NCBI GenBank assembly: GCA_021772515.1
Contig: JAJFLU010000046.1
Span: forward strand, 1 to 57,903
From: Opitutales bacterium
Lineage (GTDB): Bacteria > Verrucomicrobiota > Verrucomicrobiia > Opitutales > UBA2987
Direction of reading: 5' to 3'
Length of the DNA: 57,903 nucleotides
Part shown: positions 7,085 through 16,221 of the stretch, piece after piece
Position numbering within the stretch: the first letter of the stretch is position 1
How the letters are laid out: every line of letters begins with the position of its first letter
The notes under the pieces: generated by a model
What the model was told of the DNA's origin: nothing
The model's database searches: none
Seen by the model: the letters and a program-made list of their open reading frames with translations, nothing else
Translations under genes and position numbers: made by a program

Positions 7085-8455
7085 ATGACTCCCCCTGCCA
7101 CAGCGCCGGAAAATATCCATCCCGAATACACTCAAGAGGATTTGCACGAGTGGCCCAAAGACGGATTTGAAAATCTGGATAGCCGTCGGCTGGCGGCCAG
7201 TTCTCCGGTGGTGGTTGCCCATTTTCTGGAGCGAATGGATGTCGATGACCGCCGCCTCGTGCTGCGGAAGCTGCGGCAGGAAACAGCCACCGATATCCTC
7301 TCGGAGATGGATGCCGACGATTCAGCGGAAGTCGTCGGCGCCATGAACGAGGCCCGTGCGGTAAAAATCCTGGAGGAATTCGATCCCGATGATGCCGCCG
7401 ATGTTGTGGCTGAGCTGGACGACGAGGACAGGGTACGCCTCCTTGACAAAATGGAGCCGGAAAGCGCCGAAAAGCTTAAAAATTTGATGGCCTACGACCC
7501 CGACACCGCCGGGGGAATCATGACACCGGAAGCCGCCACAATCCTCCCCGCCATGACCGTCAACGAGGCCATCGAAAAGGTCCGTACCCTCAGCGAGGAG
7601 ATGGAGGACATTTACTATATTTATGTGGTCGATGAAGCGATGATACTTGAGGGAATCGTTTCCATGAGAGATCTGATTCTTGCCCGCCCCAGTCGAAAAA
7701 TTGGCGATATCATGAATCCGCAGGTCAAAGGTATCTGCCATCCCAAAATGGACCGCGAGGAGGTATCCCTAAAAATTGCCGAACTCAACCTGCTCTCACT
7801 TCCCGTCGTCGATGCTTCCGGTGCCTTGCTGGGAATCGTAACGATTGATGATGTCATCGACGTTGTTCATGACGAGGCCACTGAGGACATGCAAAAACTC
7901 GTTGGGGCCGGCGCCGACGAGAACATTCACGATGAAATCTCCTATAGTGTGCGGCGCAGGCATCCCTGGCTTCAGGTGAATCTGCTGACGGCATTTATGG
8001 CCGCCGGGGTCGTCTATTTTTTCCAGGATCAAATCGAACAGCTCACAATTCTGGCGGTTTTCATGCCGGTTGTGGCCAGCATGGGGGGAAATGCCGGGGC
8101 CCAAACTCTGGCCGTTGCCATTCGCAGCATCGCTCTGGCCCAAGTGCAGGAACATGATGGCATGCGCATCTGCACGAAGGAAATGGCCATGGGGCTCCTG
8201 AACGGAATATTCACCGGGCTCATCGCCGCCGCCGTAGCGTATCTGGTCACGGGTGAAATAAACATCGCCGCGGTGGTAATGATCGCCCTGGTTTTAAACA
8301 TGGGGCTGGCGGGGCTGGCGGGAGCGTTCATCCCTCTGTTTTTGAAAAAACTGAAACTCGACCCCGCGCAAAGTTCCTCTATCTTCTTGACCACGGTGAC
8401 GGATGTTGCCGGGTTTTTTATTTTCCTCAGCCTCGGCTCATTTTTATTACTCTAA
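7085..8455 (+). CDS. mgtE: MgtE magnesium transporter
   Basis: This 456-residue protein shows the full MgtE order. An acidic N-terminal superhelical domain (residues about 30-135) has repeated ExxDADDSAEVV-like units. A tandem CBS pair (about 140-265) includes YDPDTAGGIMTPEAAT. Five membrane helices (about 290-456) include PVVASMGGNAGAQTLAV, the conserved pore-lining stretch. MgtE is a Mg2+-gated channel of the inner membrane. The acidic cytoplasmic domains act as the magnesium sensor that closes the pore. No riboswitch fits in the 35-base gap upstream. Confidence 0.95.
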   Translation: MTPPATAPENIHPEYTQEDLHEWPKDGFENLDSRRLAASSPVVVAHFLERMDVDDRRLVLRKLRQETATDILSEMDADDSAEVVGAMNEARAVKILEEFDPDDAADVVAELDDEDRVRLLDKMEPESAEKLKNLMAYDPDTAGGIMTPEAATILPAMTVNEAIEKVRTLSEEMEDIYYIYVVDEAMILEGIVSMRDLILARPSRKIGDIMNPQVKGICHPKMDREEVSLKIAELNLLSLPVVDASGALLGIVTIDDVIDVVHDEATEDMQKLVGAGADENIHDEISYSVRRRHPWLQVNLLTAFMAAGVVYFFQDQIEQLTILAVFMPVVASMGGNAGAQTLAVAIRSIALAQVQEHDGMRICTKEMAMGLLNGIFTGLIAAAVAYLVTGEINIAAVVMIALVLNMGLAGLAGAFIPLFLKKLKLDPAQSSSIFLTTVTDVAGFFIFLSLGSFLLL

Positions 8456-8485
8456 CCTCCAAGTTTCTAAAATTTCGGCTCAATT

Positions 8486-9508
8486 ATGACTCAATCCAGA
8501 GAAAATTACGCCACAGTGACCAAATTGAAGGGCCTGGATCCAAGCCAAAACACGCCCTTTGAAAGTGTTTACCTGCTACGTGAATCGGCATTGAAAACGG
8601 CTCGAAATGGATCTGAATTCCTCTCCGTCGAACTGGGCGACACCACCGGTAGTTTTCACTTTGTCTGCTTCAACGAAACGGCGATTTTTGTCTTTTTTCA
8701 TGACACCCCGGTCGGTTCGGTGGTCCGTGTCCAAGGCGTAACCGAATACTATCAAAACCGTTTCTCGCCCAGGATTCAATTTGCCGATGTGGTCCCGGAG
8801 GACGAAGTAAATTCACAAAACCTCCTCGAAAATCTCATCCCTTCGAGTGTCGAAAGTGGGGATGCGCTATGGGAGGAATTGCTGGAAATGGTAAGTGAAA
8901 TCGACCATGACGGCCTCCGCGCCACGGTCAACCAGGCGCTATCGGACTATGAAGACAGGTTTAAAACCTGTGCCGCCGCGATTTCCATGCACCACGCCTA
9001 CCGGGGCGGATTGATCGAACACACCGTCCACCTTTGCCGGGCGTGCAAAGCCCTCCAGCCACACTACCCCGAAGTGAATCGGGATTTGGCCATGAGCGGC
9101 CTTATTTTGCACGATATGGGGAAAATGCTGGAATACGAAGGCGATCTTGTGACCAAACGGGGTCGCCAGGGGATTCTCCAGGGGCATGTGGTGCTGGGTT
9201 ACCGTATCGTTCGCAAGGCGGCATTGCAAAACAAGCTCGAATCGAGTCTGCGGGAAAGACTGGAGCATATAATCCTGAGCCATCAGGGGCAACTGGAATG
9301 GGGCGCGGCGGTGTTGGCAGCAACGCCCGAGGCAGTTTTTGTTTCGATGCTGGATAATCTCGACGCAAAAATGGGGATGGTCCAGCAGGCACTGCGCTCG
9401 ACCTCCGGGGACAGGGAGTTTTCCGACTACATGCCGGGGCTGGGAGGGACCATTTTAGTCACCCCGATTGCCTCCGCGCAAGATGAGGAAAAAGCCGAAG
9501 ACGAATGA
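8486..9508 (+). CDS. YhaM-like 3'-to-5' exonuclease (OB fold plus HD domain)
   Basis: This 340-residue protein has an N-terminal nucleic-acid-binding OB fold (about 15-105, with GDTTGSFHFVCF). An HD phosphohydrolase domain follows, in which H-A-Y-R-G-G-L-I-E-H-T precedes LILHDMGKM, the His-Asp metal site. The order and length match the YhaM/CBF1 exonucleases, which act on RNA and single-stranded DNA ends. It is 30 bases behind mgtE and probably cotranscribed, with no obvious functional link. Confidence 0.85.
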   Translation: MTQSRENYATVTKLKGLDPSQNTPFESVYLLRESALKTARNGSEFLSVELGDTTGSFHFVCFNETAIFVFFHDTPVGSVVRVQGVTEYYQNRFSPRIQFADVVPEDEVNSQNLLENLIPSSVESGDALWEELLEMVSEIDHDGLRATVNQALSDYEDRFKTCAAAISMHHAYRGGLIEHTVHLCRACKALQPHYPEVNRDLAMSGLILHDMGKMLEYEGDLVTKRGRQGILQGHVVLGYRIVRKAALQNKLESSLRERLEHIILSHQGQLEWGAAVLAATPEAVFVSMLDNLDAKMGMVQQALRSTSGDREFSDYMPGLGGTILVTPIASAQDEEKAEDE

Positions 9509-9538
9509 GGCTGAAGTTTGCCGCAACCCTATTTTACC

Positions 9539-10219
9539 TCAGGGTCTGACCAGCTTCAACTGATTGTTCTCTATCGAAACTTCGCTCAATTGGCTCCAGG
9601 CGTCACTCAGTTTGATATACTCTTCACCCTCCAAATAAGTTGAGGCCAACAAGCGGTAAACAATATCGGGCAATCCCGCGAATTTTGGAATTGGGCAGGC
9701 GCCGATATAACCGGTTTCCGCCTTAAAAGTGTTCACGCCGGATTCGTTTACAAAATTTCCCTTTGCCTGATAGATGAACCTCTTCCCATCCCCGAGAATC
9801 GGAATCGCCAGTTGCGAGGAAACCTGCAACTGGTCATCGGCAATACGAAAATTGGGGGTTTCAGGATTCATTGAAAATTTTGCCAAAATGCCGCCGTCTT
9901 CATTTTTTTTTGGGTCGGGCCTGAAAGTCGATTTGGCCCAGCGGTTGAGATCGCCCTCGATCAGGAGCAGGGTGCCATTTTGCCCGCGTTCGAGGGAGGC
10001 TCTTTTTTGCTTCCAGGTGTTCCCGCCCTTGTCCGCGCCGGTGATATAAAAAACGGATCTGGGCTCGCGCTCCTCTTCGGGTGGCAATTCCTTGACGACG
10101 GAGACCGGCAGTATGGCCAGATTGGCGGCGGCCAAAATGACCCCGATGCATATACTTAACAGGGCGGCGAAAATCGGTCCGCCCAAACCGGGTTCAGAAG
10201 CTTCTTTTTCTTTAGCCAT
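9539..10219 (-). CDS. Membrane-anchored hypothetical protein, 226 residues
   Basis: A basic N-terminus is followed by a hydrophobic helix at about 14-38 (IFAALLSICIGVILAAANLA), which serves as an anchor or uncleaved signal. The rest looks periplasmic and beta-rich, with no cysteine pair or known catalytic motif. I do not recognise a named family. It lies downstream of the FmdB-like and DUF4013-like genes on the same strand and may form a small operon with them. Confidence 0.6.
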   Translation of the reverse strand: MAKEKEASEPGLGGPIFAALLSICIGVILAAANLAILPVSVVKELPPEEEREPRSVFYITGADKGGNTWKQKRASLERGQNGTLLLIEGDLNRWAKSTFRPDPKKNEDGGILAKFSMNPETPNFRIADDQLQVSSQLAIPILGDGKRFIYQAKGNFVNESGVNTFKAETGYIGACPIPKFAGLPDIVYRLLASTYLEGEEYIKLSDAWSQLSEVSIENNQLKLVRP

Positions 10220-10245
10220 TGCTGCTTATTTCCATTCAGTGGGTT

Positions 10246-10578
10246 TTACTCAACGCCTGCCTTGGCAGAGCTTTTTTGTCCGCTTTTGTCGCCGGAACCA
10301 GAACTCTCTGAGGTCGTTTTTTTGGACTCTGTGGTGTTCGAGTCGTTCTTTTTGTCCTCTTTTTTAGAGGTTTCTTTTGAATTGGTATCGGAAGTGTTTT
10401 TGTAATCAGTCTGATAAAATCCGCTCCCTTTGAAAATGATGCCCGCTCCCGTGCCGATCAAACGCCGCAAGGTCTCCTCCTCGCAGGTGGGACATTTTGT
10501 AAGCGGTTCCGCAGTGATGGAATGAAAAAACTCGAATTCTTCATCACAGGCATTACACTGATAATCGTAGGTCGGCAT
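10246..10578 (-). CDS. FmdB-family zinc-ribbon protein
   Basis: This 110-residue protein opens with MPTYDYQCNACDEEFE, then CPTCEEETLRRLIGTGAGI and FKGSGFYQTDY. These are the hallmarks of the FmdB/CxxC_CxxC_SSSS family of small zinc ribbons. Two CxxC pairs bind zinc. The C-terminal 40 residues are a low-complexity Ser/Thr/Lys tail typical of the family. Its role is unsettled; the name comes from an old proposal of a regulatory function for formamide metabolism genes. Confidence 0.88.
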   Translation of the reverse strand: MPTYDYQCNACDEEFEFFHSITAEPLTKCPTCEEETLRRLIGTGAGIIFKGSGFYQTDYKNTSDTNSKETSKKEDKKNDSNTTESKKTTSESSGSGDKSGQKSSAKAGVE

Positions 10579-10623
10579 CGTGATCTATATCTGTTTACTT
10601 TCTCAGGCGGTCAAAGAAGCATC

Positions 10624-11256
10624 TCATTCATTTTCCAAAGCACCAAAGAGAATCGTGAGATAGGCGAGTAAACAGGAAAAGCCAAGGAAAAAGGCAAATC
10701 CGTAGAGTGGCGCCCCCACAACCATCAGCCCGACAAAGGAAAGACATGGAAAAAGAAGGCGTTTCCAACCGACGCCGAGCATTTTCACAATGGCATCCAG
10801 CCGCAAGAGGTCATTAAGGTTGTTGCGGGACTGATAAAGATAGAGGGAAGCGACAGCGCAAGGCGGCGCCAATAACAAGGGTAACCCGACGGGTAGAAGG
10901 CGAAACAGCTCAAATAGATAGCAATTGATGAATGGGCTAAACAAGCTGAGAAAAAACAATTTAAGAATACCGAATAAACCCCAGCCAATAATCCCCGCCA
11001 CCAGCGAATAGGCCACCAACAGGCCAAGAAGGAGCAAGCCCTCGATGAACAGGACTCCCACACGGGTCCACCACCTATCGAGACTTGGCAGGTTGAGGTC
11101 GCCCGATTCACGGATTTGTCGGGCATATCCCTGAAAATATCCAAGAATCACGATGTTGAGGATCGGGACAAAACTTATCAACCCGCCGATGAGCAGTTTA
11201 GTGGCAAACCGCTTGTCGGCGAATATTCGATGGCTAATTTCTTCGAAACTCGGCAT
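10624..11256 (-). CDS. DUF4013-like polytopic membrane protein
   Basis: This 210-residue protein has about five hydrophobic helices. It starts with FxxAxRxxFxDKRF-like sequence, then KLLIGGLISFVPILNIVILG and GYARQIRESGDLNLPSLDRW. The last segment, with G-Y-x-x-x-x-x-R and LPxWxxW, is typical of DUF4013 proteins. No catalytic residues are visible and the function is unknown. It is divergent from feoA, with about 230 bases between them. Confidence 0.7.
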   Translation of the reverse strand: MPSFEEISHRIFADKRFATKLLIGGLISFVPILNIVILGYFQGYARQIRESGDLNLPSLDRWWTRVGVLFIEGLLLLGLLVAYSLVAGIIGWGLFGILKLFFLSLFSPFINCYLFELFRLLPVGLPLLLAPPCAVASLYLYQSRNNLNDLLRLDAIVKMLGVGWKRLLFPCLSFVGLMVVGAPLYGFAFFLGFSCLLAYLTILFGALENE

Positions 11257-11441
11257 GGTAAATAATTCGGAACCTGATTAATTCCCCAATTTCAACACAC
11301 ATCTAATCGTCAACACCCAAAAAAGAAAACAAAAATCGGGGATCGATTGTATTTTCGCTTATTCTGCCGATTAGGAATGTTGGAAAATGCTTCAAAAGAG
11401 ATTTTTTACTAGACTTATCGAAAAACCTGAGTAAGGTCTAT

Positions 11442-11456
11442 TGAGAAAGAGTCTCA
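11442..11456 (+). promoter_or_regulatory. Fur-box-like palindrome upstream of feoA
   Basis: TGAGAAAGAGTCTCA is a palindrome with perfect TGAGA/TCTCA arms. It agrees with the 7-1-7 Fur consensus TGATAATNATTATCA at 11 of the 14 defined positions. It ends 28 bases before the feoA ATG, in range of a promoter. Control by an iron-responsive repressor would fit an iron(II) transporter, although DtxR/IdeR-type binding cannot be excluded. Confidence 0.5.
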
Positions 11457-11484
11457 TTTTCATAGATCAACTCATTTAAACCCA

Positions 11485-11715
11485 ATGCTAAAATTAAGCA
11501 ACCTGTCCATCGGAATAAAAGCGCGTGTAAAAGCGATTGATGCCAAGAAAAGCGTCGACCAGCGGCTGATGGTGATGGGGCTGCTGCCGGGAATGGATGT
11601 AAAGGTCGTTCAGGTGGCTCCTCTGGGGGATCCCATTGCCATCGAGTTTCAGGGGCGGCGTGTCAGCTTGCGGAGGGCAGAGGCCTCAGGGGTTCTTCTC
11701 GAGAGTGTTGCCTAG
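11485..11715 (+). CDS. feoA: FeoA iron(II) transport accessory protein
   Basis: This 76-residue protein is a single SH3-like domain. Typical sequence includes the GxxARVKAIDA start, LMVMGLLPGMDVKVVQVAPLGD and a closing VSLRRAEAxGVLLE. FeoA is a small cytoplasmic partner that modulates the G-protein activity of FeoB. The gene precedes feoB by 29 bases, the usual order, and follows the Fur-like box. Confidence 0.92.
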   Translation: MLKLSNLSIGIKARVKAIDAKKSVDQRLMVMGLLPGMDVKVVQVAPLGDPIAIEFQGRRVSLRRAEASGVLLESVA

Positions 11716-11744
11716 GCCGAGGGGGACGGTTCGGAATCGCAACC

Positions 11745-13973
11745 ATGGCCTTATTGCCTTCATTGGCCCCCGAAAAGACCATCCGGATCGCCTTGATCGG
11801 CAATCCCAATACGGGGAAAACAACCCTTTTCAATAACCTCACGGGGTTGCGCCAGCGGGTCGGCAACTATCCCGGAGTAACCGTAGCCAGGAAATCGGGC
11901 CTGCTGAAACTGCGGGGGGGCAATGTCGAATTGATCGATCTCCCCGGCGCCTATAGCCTATCCGCCGCCTCGCTCGATGAGAGAATCGTCGTGGACGCCC
12001 TATGCGGACAGGTATCGGGAATGGAGGCGCCCGATGTGGTTGCCTGTGTTATAGATGCCTCCAATTTGCTGCGAAATCTTTTCCTCGCCTCACAGGTGGC
12101 CGAGTTGGGAATCCCCATGGTTTTGATTCTGAATCAGTACGATGTCGCCCGCAGGAAAAACATCCACATTGACCATAAACTGCTCTCAAAACGCCTGGGT
12201 GTGCCCGTCGTAAAAACCGTCGCCACTCGGCAAAAAGGCACCGAGGAGATAGTGGAGGCCATAAATTCTGTCCTCGATAACCCCAGCCGGATGGAGGTCA
12301 TAAACTGGCCCGAGCCTGTCAAGGAAGCGACAAAAATGCTTCGGGAGGCTGTCGGGGCAAATACTAAAAATAATCTCAGCGAAACCGAAATACACCGCAT
12401 CCTTTTCGATGCCGATTCCGCCATTTTGGATAGACTCGGGAACGACACAGGCGAAATCCGATTGCACCTCGGACAAGCTAGGGGAATTTTATTCAAAGCG
12501 GGGTTTAACCCCATGGCAGCGGAAGCCTTGCTCCAATACGAACACCTCGGCGGTCTCATAGAAGGGATCGTAAAACATTCTGGATTGGCAAAAACCAGCC
12601 GCACCGAATCGATAGACCACCTCATGGTACACCGGGGGTGGGGTCTGGCCATCTTCGTTGGGATGATGTATCTCGTATTTCTCTCGGTTTACACCTGGGC
12701 CAGCCCATTTATGGATTTCATCCAGTCGGGAATCGATTGGTTTCAAGGCATGGCGGGGCCTTGGTTTGCCGCCACCCCCATGCTGCAAAGCCTGATGGTT
12801 GACGGTGTTCTCGAAGGTGTCGGCGCATTCCTCGGTTTTCTGCCCCAAATAATGATTCTATTCTTCTTCATCGCTTTGCTGGAAGATACCGGCTACATGG
12901 CCCGGGCCGCTTTTTTGATGGATAAAATGTTCAGTTGGTGCGGGTTGAACGGCAAAAGTTTTGTCCCCCTGCTATCCAGCTATGCCTGCGCCGTTCCGGG
13001 TATAATGGCCACCCGGACGATCGAAGATCCCAAAGCCCGACTGGCCACCATCCTGATTGCGCCATTTATGAGCTGCTCCGCCCGGCTGCCCGTTTACGTA
13101 TTGTTAATCGGCGCTTTCATCGAGCCTGTTTACGGTTCTTTTTATGCCGGCCTGGCTCTTTTTCTGATGCACTTCGTCGGCCTTGCGGTGGCCATCCCAA
13201 CCGCTTTCGTACTGAACAAATTCATCCTCAAGACTCGTCCGCAGCCATTTCTGCTGGAACTGCCCGCCTACCGGGTGCCAAGGCTTCGCGATGTCGCCTG
13301 GCGGATGTTTCAGAGTGGCGAGGAGTTCGTCAGAAGGGCCGGAACCATCATTTTTGCCATCACCATCATCGTCTGGGCGCTTTTATATTTCCCGAGACCG
13401 GCCACGGTTGGAGAGGAGATCCGCCAAAACTTCATCGAGAGCCAGGCTCAATTTCAGAACACCAACCCCGAGGCCGTCCAGACCAGTCTGGCCGAAACCG
13501 ATTCCGATCTGGCCAAGCGGCTCGAATACCTGACCGACAGCGCGTATCTGGAGCAAAGTTTCATGGGCCGCATCGGTAAAACCATACAACCTGTTTTCGA
13601 CCCGGCGGGGTTTGACTGGAAAATCACCGTTGGGGTGCTGGCAAGTTTCCCCGCCCGTGAGGTCATTATTTCAACCTTGGGGGTTATTTACAGTCTCGGA
13701 GGCGATGTTGATGAAGGAACCGGAGACCTCCGGGAGGTCGTTGCCAATGCCAAATGGCAGGAGGGCGCGCGTGTCGGAACCCCCGTTTACACCATGCCTG
13801 TGGTTGTCGGGATTCTGGTATTCTTCGCACTGTGCTCGCAATGCGGGGCCACCCTCGCGGTTATTACCAAAGAGGCGGGATTTCGCTGGGCCGTTTTGTC
13901 GTTCACATTTATGACCACCCTGGCTTGGCTGGGGGCCGTCCTTTGTTACCAAATCGGAATCCGGCTAATCTAG
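11745..13973 (+). CDS. feoB: FeoB ferrous iron transporter
   Basis: This 742-residue protein has the normal FeoB plan. The N-terminal G domain shows GNPNTGKTT (G1, residues 19-27), G3 DLPGAYSL and G4 NQYD. A helical spacer follows, then a C-terminal membrane domain with two Gate regions (LEDTGYMARAAFLMD and SCSARLPVYVL) and a late GILVFFALCSQCGATLAV with a cysteine pair. The protein imports Fe2+ across the inner membrane. The insert around residues 555-615 is hydrophilic. The gene is intact and within the usual size range. Confidence 0.96.
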   Translation: MALLPSLAPEKTIRIALIGNPNTGKTTLFNNLTGLRQRVGNYPGVTVARKSGLLKLRGGNVELIDLPGAYSLSAASLDERIVVDALCGQVSGMEAPDVVACVIDASNLLRNLFLASQVAELGIPMVLILNQYDVARRKNIHIDHKLLSKRLGVPVVKTVATRQKGTEEIVEAINSVLDNPSRMEVINWPEPVKEATKMLREAVGANTKNNLSETEIHRILFDADSAILDRLGNDTGEIRLHLGQARGILFKAGFNPMAAEALLQYEHLGGLIEGIVKHSGLAKTSRTESIDHLMVHRGWGLAIFVGMMYLVFLSVYTWASPFMDFIQSGIDWFQGMAGPWFAATPMLQSLMVDGVLEGVGAFLGFLPQIMILFFFIALLEDTGYMARAAFLMDKMFSWCGLNGKSFVPLLSSYACAVPGIMATRTIEDPKARLATILIAPFMSCSARLPVYVLLIGAFIEPVYGSFYAGLALFLMHFVGLAVAIPTAFVLNKFILKTRPQPFLLELPAYRVPRLRDVAWRMFQSGEEFVRRAGTIIFAITIIVWALLYFPRPATVGEEIRQNFIESQAQFQNTNPEAVQTSLAETDSDLAKRLEYLTDSAYLEQSFMGRIGKTIQPVFDPAGFDWKITVGVLASFPAREVIISTLGVIYSLGGDVDEGTGDLREVVANAKWQEGARVGTPVYTMPVVVGILVFFALCSQCGATLAVITKEAGFRWAVLSFTFMTTLAWLGAVLCYQIGIRLI

Positions 13974-13983
13974 GTGGATTATT

Positions 13984-14166
13984 ATGAATTCGTGGATTGA
14001 TATAATAGCGGTGGCGGCGGTGGTGGCCCTATCAACGGCTTATTTGGGGTATAAATTTTTCTGGAAAAAAAAGAAAGGTTCCAGCCTCTGCGGAAAAAGC
14101 TCTTGTGGCTGCTCGGATGATTCAAGCGGCCTGCCTCCCGGCATTTCAAAATCATCCAAGAGGTGA
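13984..14166 (+). CDS. FeoB-associated Cys-rich membrane peptide
   Basis: This 60-residue peptide has one N-terminal membrane helix (WIDIIAVAAVVALSTAYLGY), a lysine cluster and a CGKSSCGC cysteine cluster. It matches the small 'FeoB-associated Cys-rich' proteins encoded directly after feoB in many bacteria. They are thought to play the part of FeoC, perhaps binding iron, but their job is not established. It starts 10 bases after the feoB stop, so it is translated from the same message. Confidence 0.8.
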   Translation: MNSWIDIIAVAAVVALSTAYLGYKFFWKKKKGSSLCGKSSCGCSDDSSGLPPGISKSSKR

Positions 14167-14189
14167 TGGTAAACCGTTGGGAAAGGAGG

Positions 14190-15077
14190 CTATTCCTTCT
14201 CAATTGCCTTCAGAATACTGGAGAAATCTTTCCTCCCCCAACCCGCCGTGCTATGCCCGCGATAAAGCTCCTCGGCCAGCGCGCCCAGCGGTGTTCGAGA
14301 CTCGCTCGCCTGGGCCGTTTCCATCGCCAACCCCAAATCCTTGACCATTAAATCGACCAAAAACCCACCCTCGTATTCGTTCGATGCGGGAACCCCCTCC
14401 ATCACTCCAGGATAGGGATTGTAAACATTGAGGGTCCAGTTTCCGCCCGAACTATTTTTCAAAATTTCCGAAAGCGCCACGGGGTCCAGTTGATTGGCCA
14501 CGCCAAGGTTGAGCGCCTCGGCTGTGCCCGTCATTTGAATGGCCAATAGCATGTTGTTGCAGATTTTGGCTGTCTGACCCGCGCCGATTTCTCCTGCGTG
14601 AAAAATCTTCTGGCCCATCACGGAAAGTATGGGGCGAGCTTTTTCCAGGGAGTCGGCGTTTCCGCCAACGATAAAGGTCAGCACTCCCTTGACCGCGCCA
14701 CCCACCCCACCGGAAACGGGCGCATCGATCATCTCGAACCCCCGCCCGAGAGCTTCCGTGGCCACTTCCTTGGCCGTTGCCGGGGCGATGGTGCTGCAAT
14801 CGATCAATAATGCGCCTTTGCGGGCGTGGGCGAGCAATTGGCCATCGCCCAGATAAAGTTCCTTCACGTGCTGGCTGGCTGGCAGCATGGATATGACAAC
14901 GTCGGCATCCCTGACGGCTTCCGAGACATTGGCCGCAGGTATCGCGCCCTGCTCTGCCAATTGTTCAACCGTATGTGGAACAATGTCGTAAACTACCGGC
15001 TGATACCCCGCTTTGAGCAGGTTTGCGGCCATCGGGGTGCCCATGTTTCCCAATCCGATAAAAGCGATTTTTGTCAT
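14190..15077 (-). CDS. mmsB: 3-hydroxyisobutyrate dehydrogenase
   Basis: This 295-residue protein is a beta-hydroxyacid dehydrogenase. It has the N-terminal NAD-binding FIGLGNMGTPMAANL, the substrate-binding DAPVSGGVGGA, and the catalytic lysine in GAGQTAKICNNML. It oxidises 3-hydroxyisobutyrate to methylmalonate semialdehyde, the step after the CoA hydrolase encoded immediately upstream. It is the last gene of the leftward valine operon. Other family members (tartronate semialdehyde reductase) look alike, and the operon decides the name. Confidence 0.9.
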   Translation of the reverse strand: MTKIAFIGLGNMGTPMAANLLKAGYQPVVYDIVPHTVEQLAEQGAIPAANVSEAVRDADVVISMLPASQHVKELYLGDGQLLAHARKGALLIDCSTIAPATAKEVATEALGRGFEMIDAPVSGGVGGAVKGVLTFIVGGNADSLEKARPILSVMGQKIFHAGEIGAGQTAKICNNMLLAIQMTGTAEALNLGVANQLDPVALSEILKNSSGGNWTLNVYNPYPGVMEGVPASNEYEGGFLVDLMVKDLGLAMETAQASESRTPLGALAEELYRGHSTAGWGRKDFSSILKAIEKE

Positions 15078-15093
15078 TTTCAGGTTCCTCGTT

Positions 15094-16221
15094 TTACAAA
15101 TCCCGCAGGGGATGTTCCTCGTCCGGGCAGGGGGCTGCGAAGTGTTCCTCGATCCATTCCGCGGTCACCAAATCGTAAGTCGGCGGAGTCCAGGAGGGGT
15201 TATTGTCCTTGTCGATGAGCAATGCGCGCACTCCTTCCGTGAAATCCGGGTGCGCCGCGAATTGCAGGCTGACACCGTATTCCAGGCGAAATACCTCACT
15301 CAGGGAAAGGTGTTTGGCCCTCCGGTAAAGTTCATACAAAACCATTGCAGAGGTCGGTGAGCCCCGGTGGAGGGCGCTCTGGCATTTGGCGATCCAGGAG
15401 TCATCGTGGTTCGCTCCATTGATTGCGCCGATAATCTCCCGCAAATCATGGCCCGAGGTCACCTGTTGAATAAAATCGTAATGATTCCAGACATTGGAGG
15501 TAATTGAATGCTCGCCCGGATCCCTTTCCAATTCTCCAAGCCGCCGGGACAAAAGAGTTTTATTATCCAGACAATTATCGGTCCAGGCGGTTGAGAGGAG
15601 TATTTGGTAAACGGTTTCTTTTTGGGCAGCAGGCAGAAAATGGTCCGCAAGATTCAAGCGAAGGGAGTCGGCGGCGTTGAGGGAGGCACCCGTCAAAGCA
15701 AGGTACAGCCCCGTCCTGCCGGGCATTCGATTAAGAAACCACGACCCCCCGACATCCGGATATAAACCGATGGTAATTTCGGGCATTGCGAGGCGGCTTC
15801 GTTCCGTCACCACTCGGTGACTGGCACCGTTCATCAAGCCGATGCCACCGCCCATGACAATTCCATGACCCCAGCATAGAAACGGCTTCGGGCAGGTGTG
15901 AATGCTGTAATCGAGTCGGTATTCCTCGGCGAAATAGGACGCCGCAAAGGGGTTGTTCAGCTCCGGCCCCGGATGCTCCACCATCGCCTCGTACATATGC
16001 CGAATGTCACCCCCGGCACATAACGCTTTCTCCCCGGCTCCCTGCAGCACTATGCAGCAAATACCCGGATCGGCCTCCCAGCTTTTGAGCTGTGGGTAAA
16101 AAAGCCGGATCATATCCAGAGTCAGGGAATTGAGGGATTTTTCCGCATTCATAGTGGCAAATGCGACCCGCCTCCCGCAGGCAGTGGGCTTTTCCTCGAA
16201 CAGAATGGGGGCCGTGCTCAT
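15094..16221 (-). CDS. 3-hydroxyisobutyryl-CoA hydrolase
   Basis: From the ATG at 16219-16221 the protein has 375 residues and a crotonase fold. ALCAGGDIRHMYE and GIVMGGGIGLMNGASHRV form the oxyanion hole. MPEITIGLYPDVGGSWFLN carries the acidic residues typical of HIBCH enzymes. A long C-terminal extension ends in a D-K-D-x-x-P-x-W motif. The frame is open farther upstream, but the chosen start overlaps the stop of the preceding hydratase gene as ATGA and gives the normal length. It frees 3-hydroxyisobutyrate from CoA in valine breakdown. Confidence 0.9.
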   Translation of the reverse strand: MSTAPILFEEKPTACGRRVAFATMNAEKSLNSLTLDMIRLFYPQLKSWEADPGICCIVLQGAGEKALCAGGDIRHMYEAMVEHPGPELNNPFAASYFAEEYRLDYSIHTCPKPFLCWGHGIVMGGGIGLMNGASHRVVTERSRLAMPEITIGLYPDVGGSWFLNRMPGRTGLYLALTGASLNAADSLRLNLADHFLPAAQKETVYQILLSTAWTDNCLDNKTLLSRRLGELERDPGEHSITSNVWNHYDFIQQVTSGHDLREIIGAINGANHDDSWIAKCQSALHRGSPTSAMVLYELYRRAKHLSLSEVFRLEYGVSLQFAAHPDFTEGVRALLIDKDNNPSWTPPTYDLVTAEWIEEHFAAPCPDEEHPLRDL

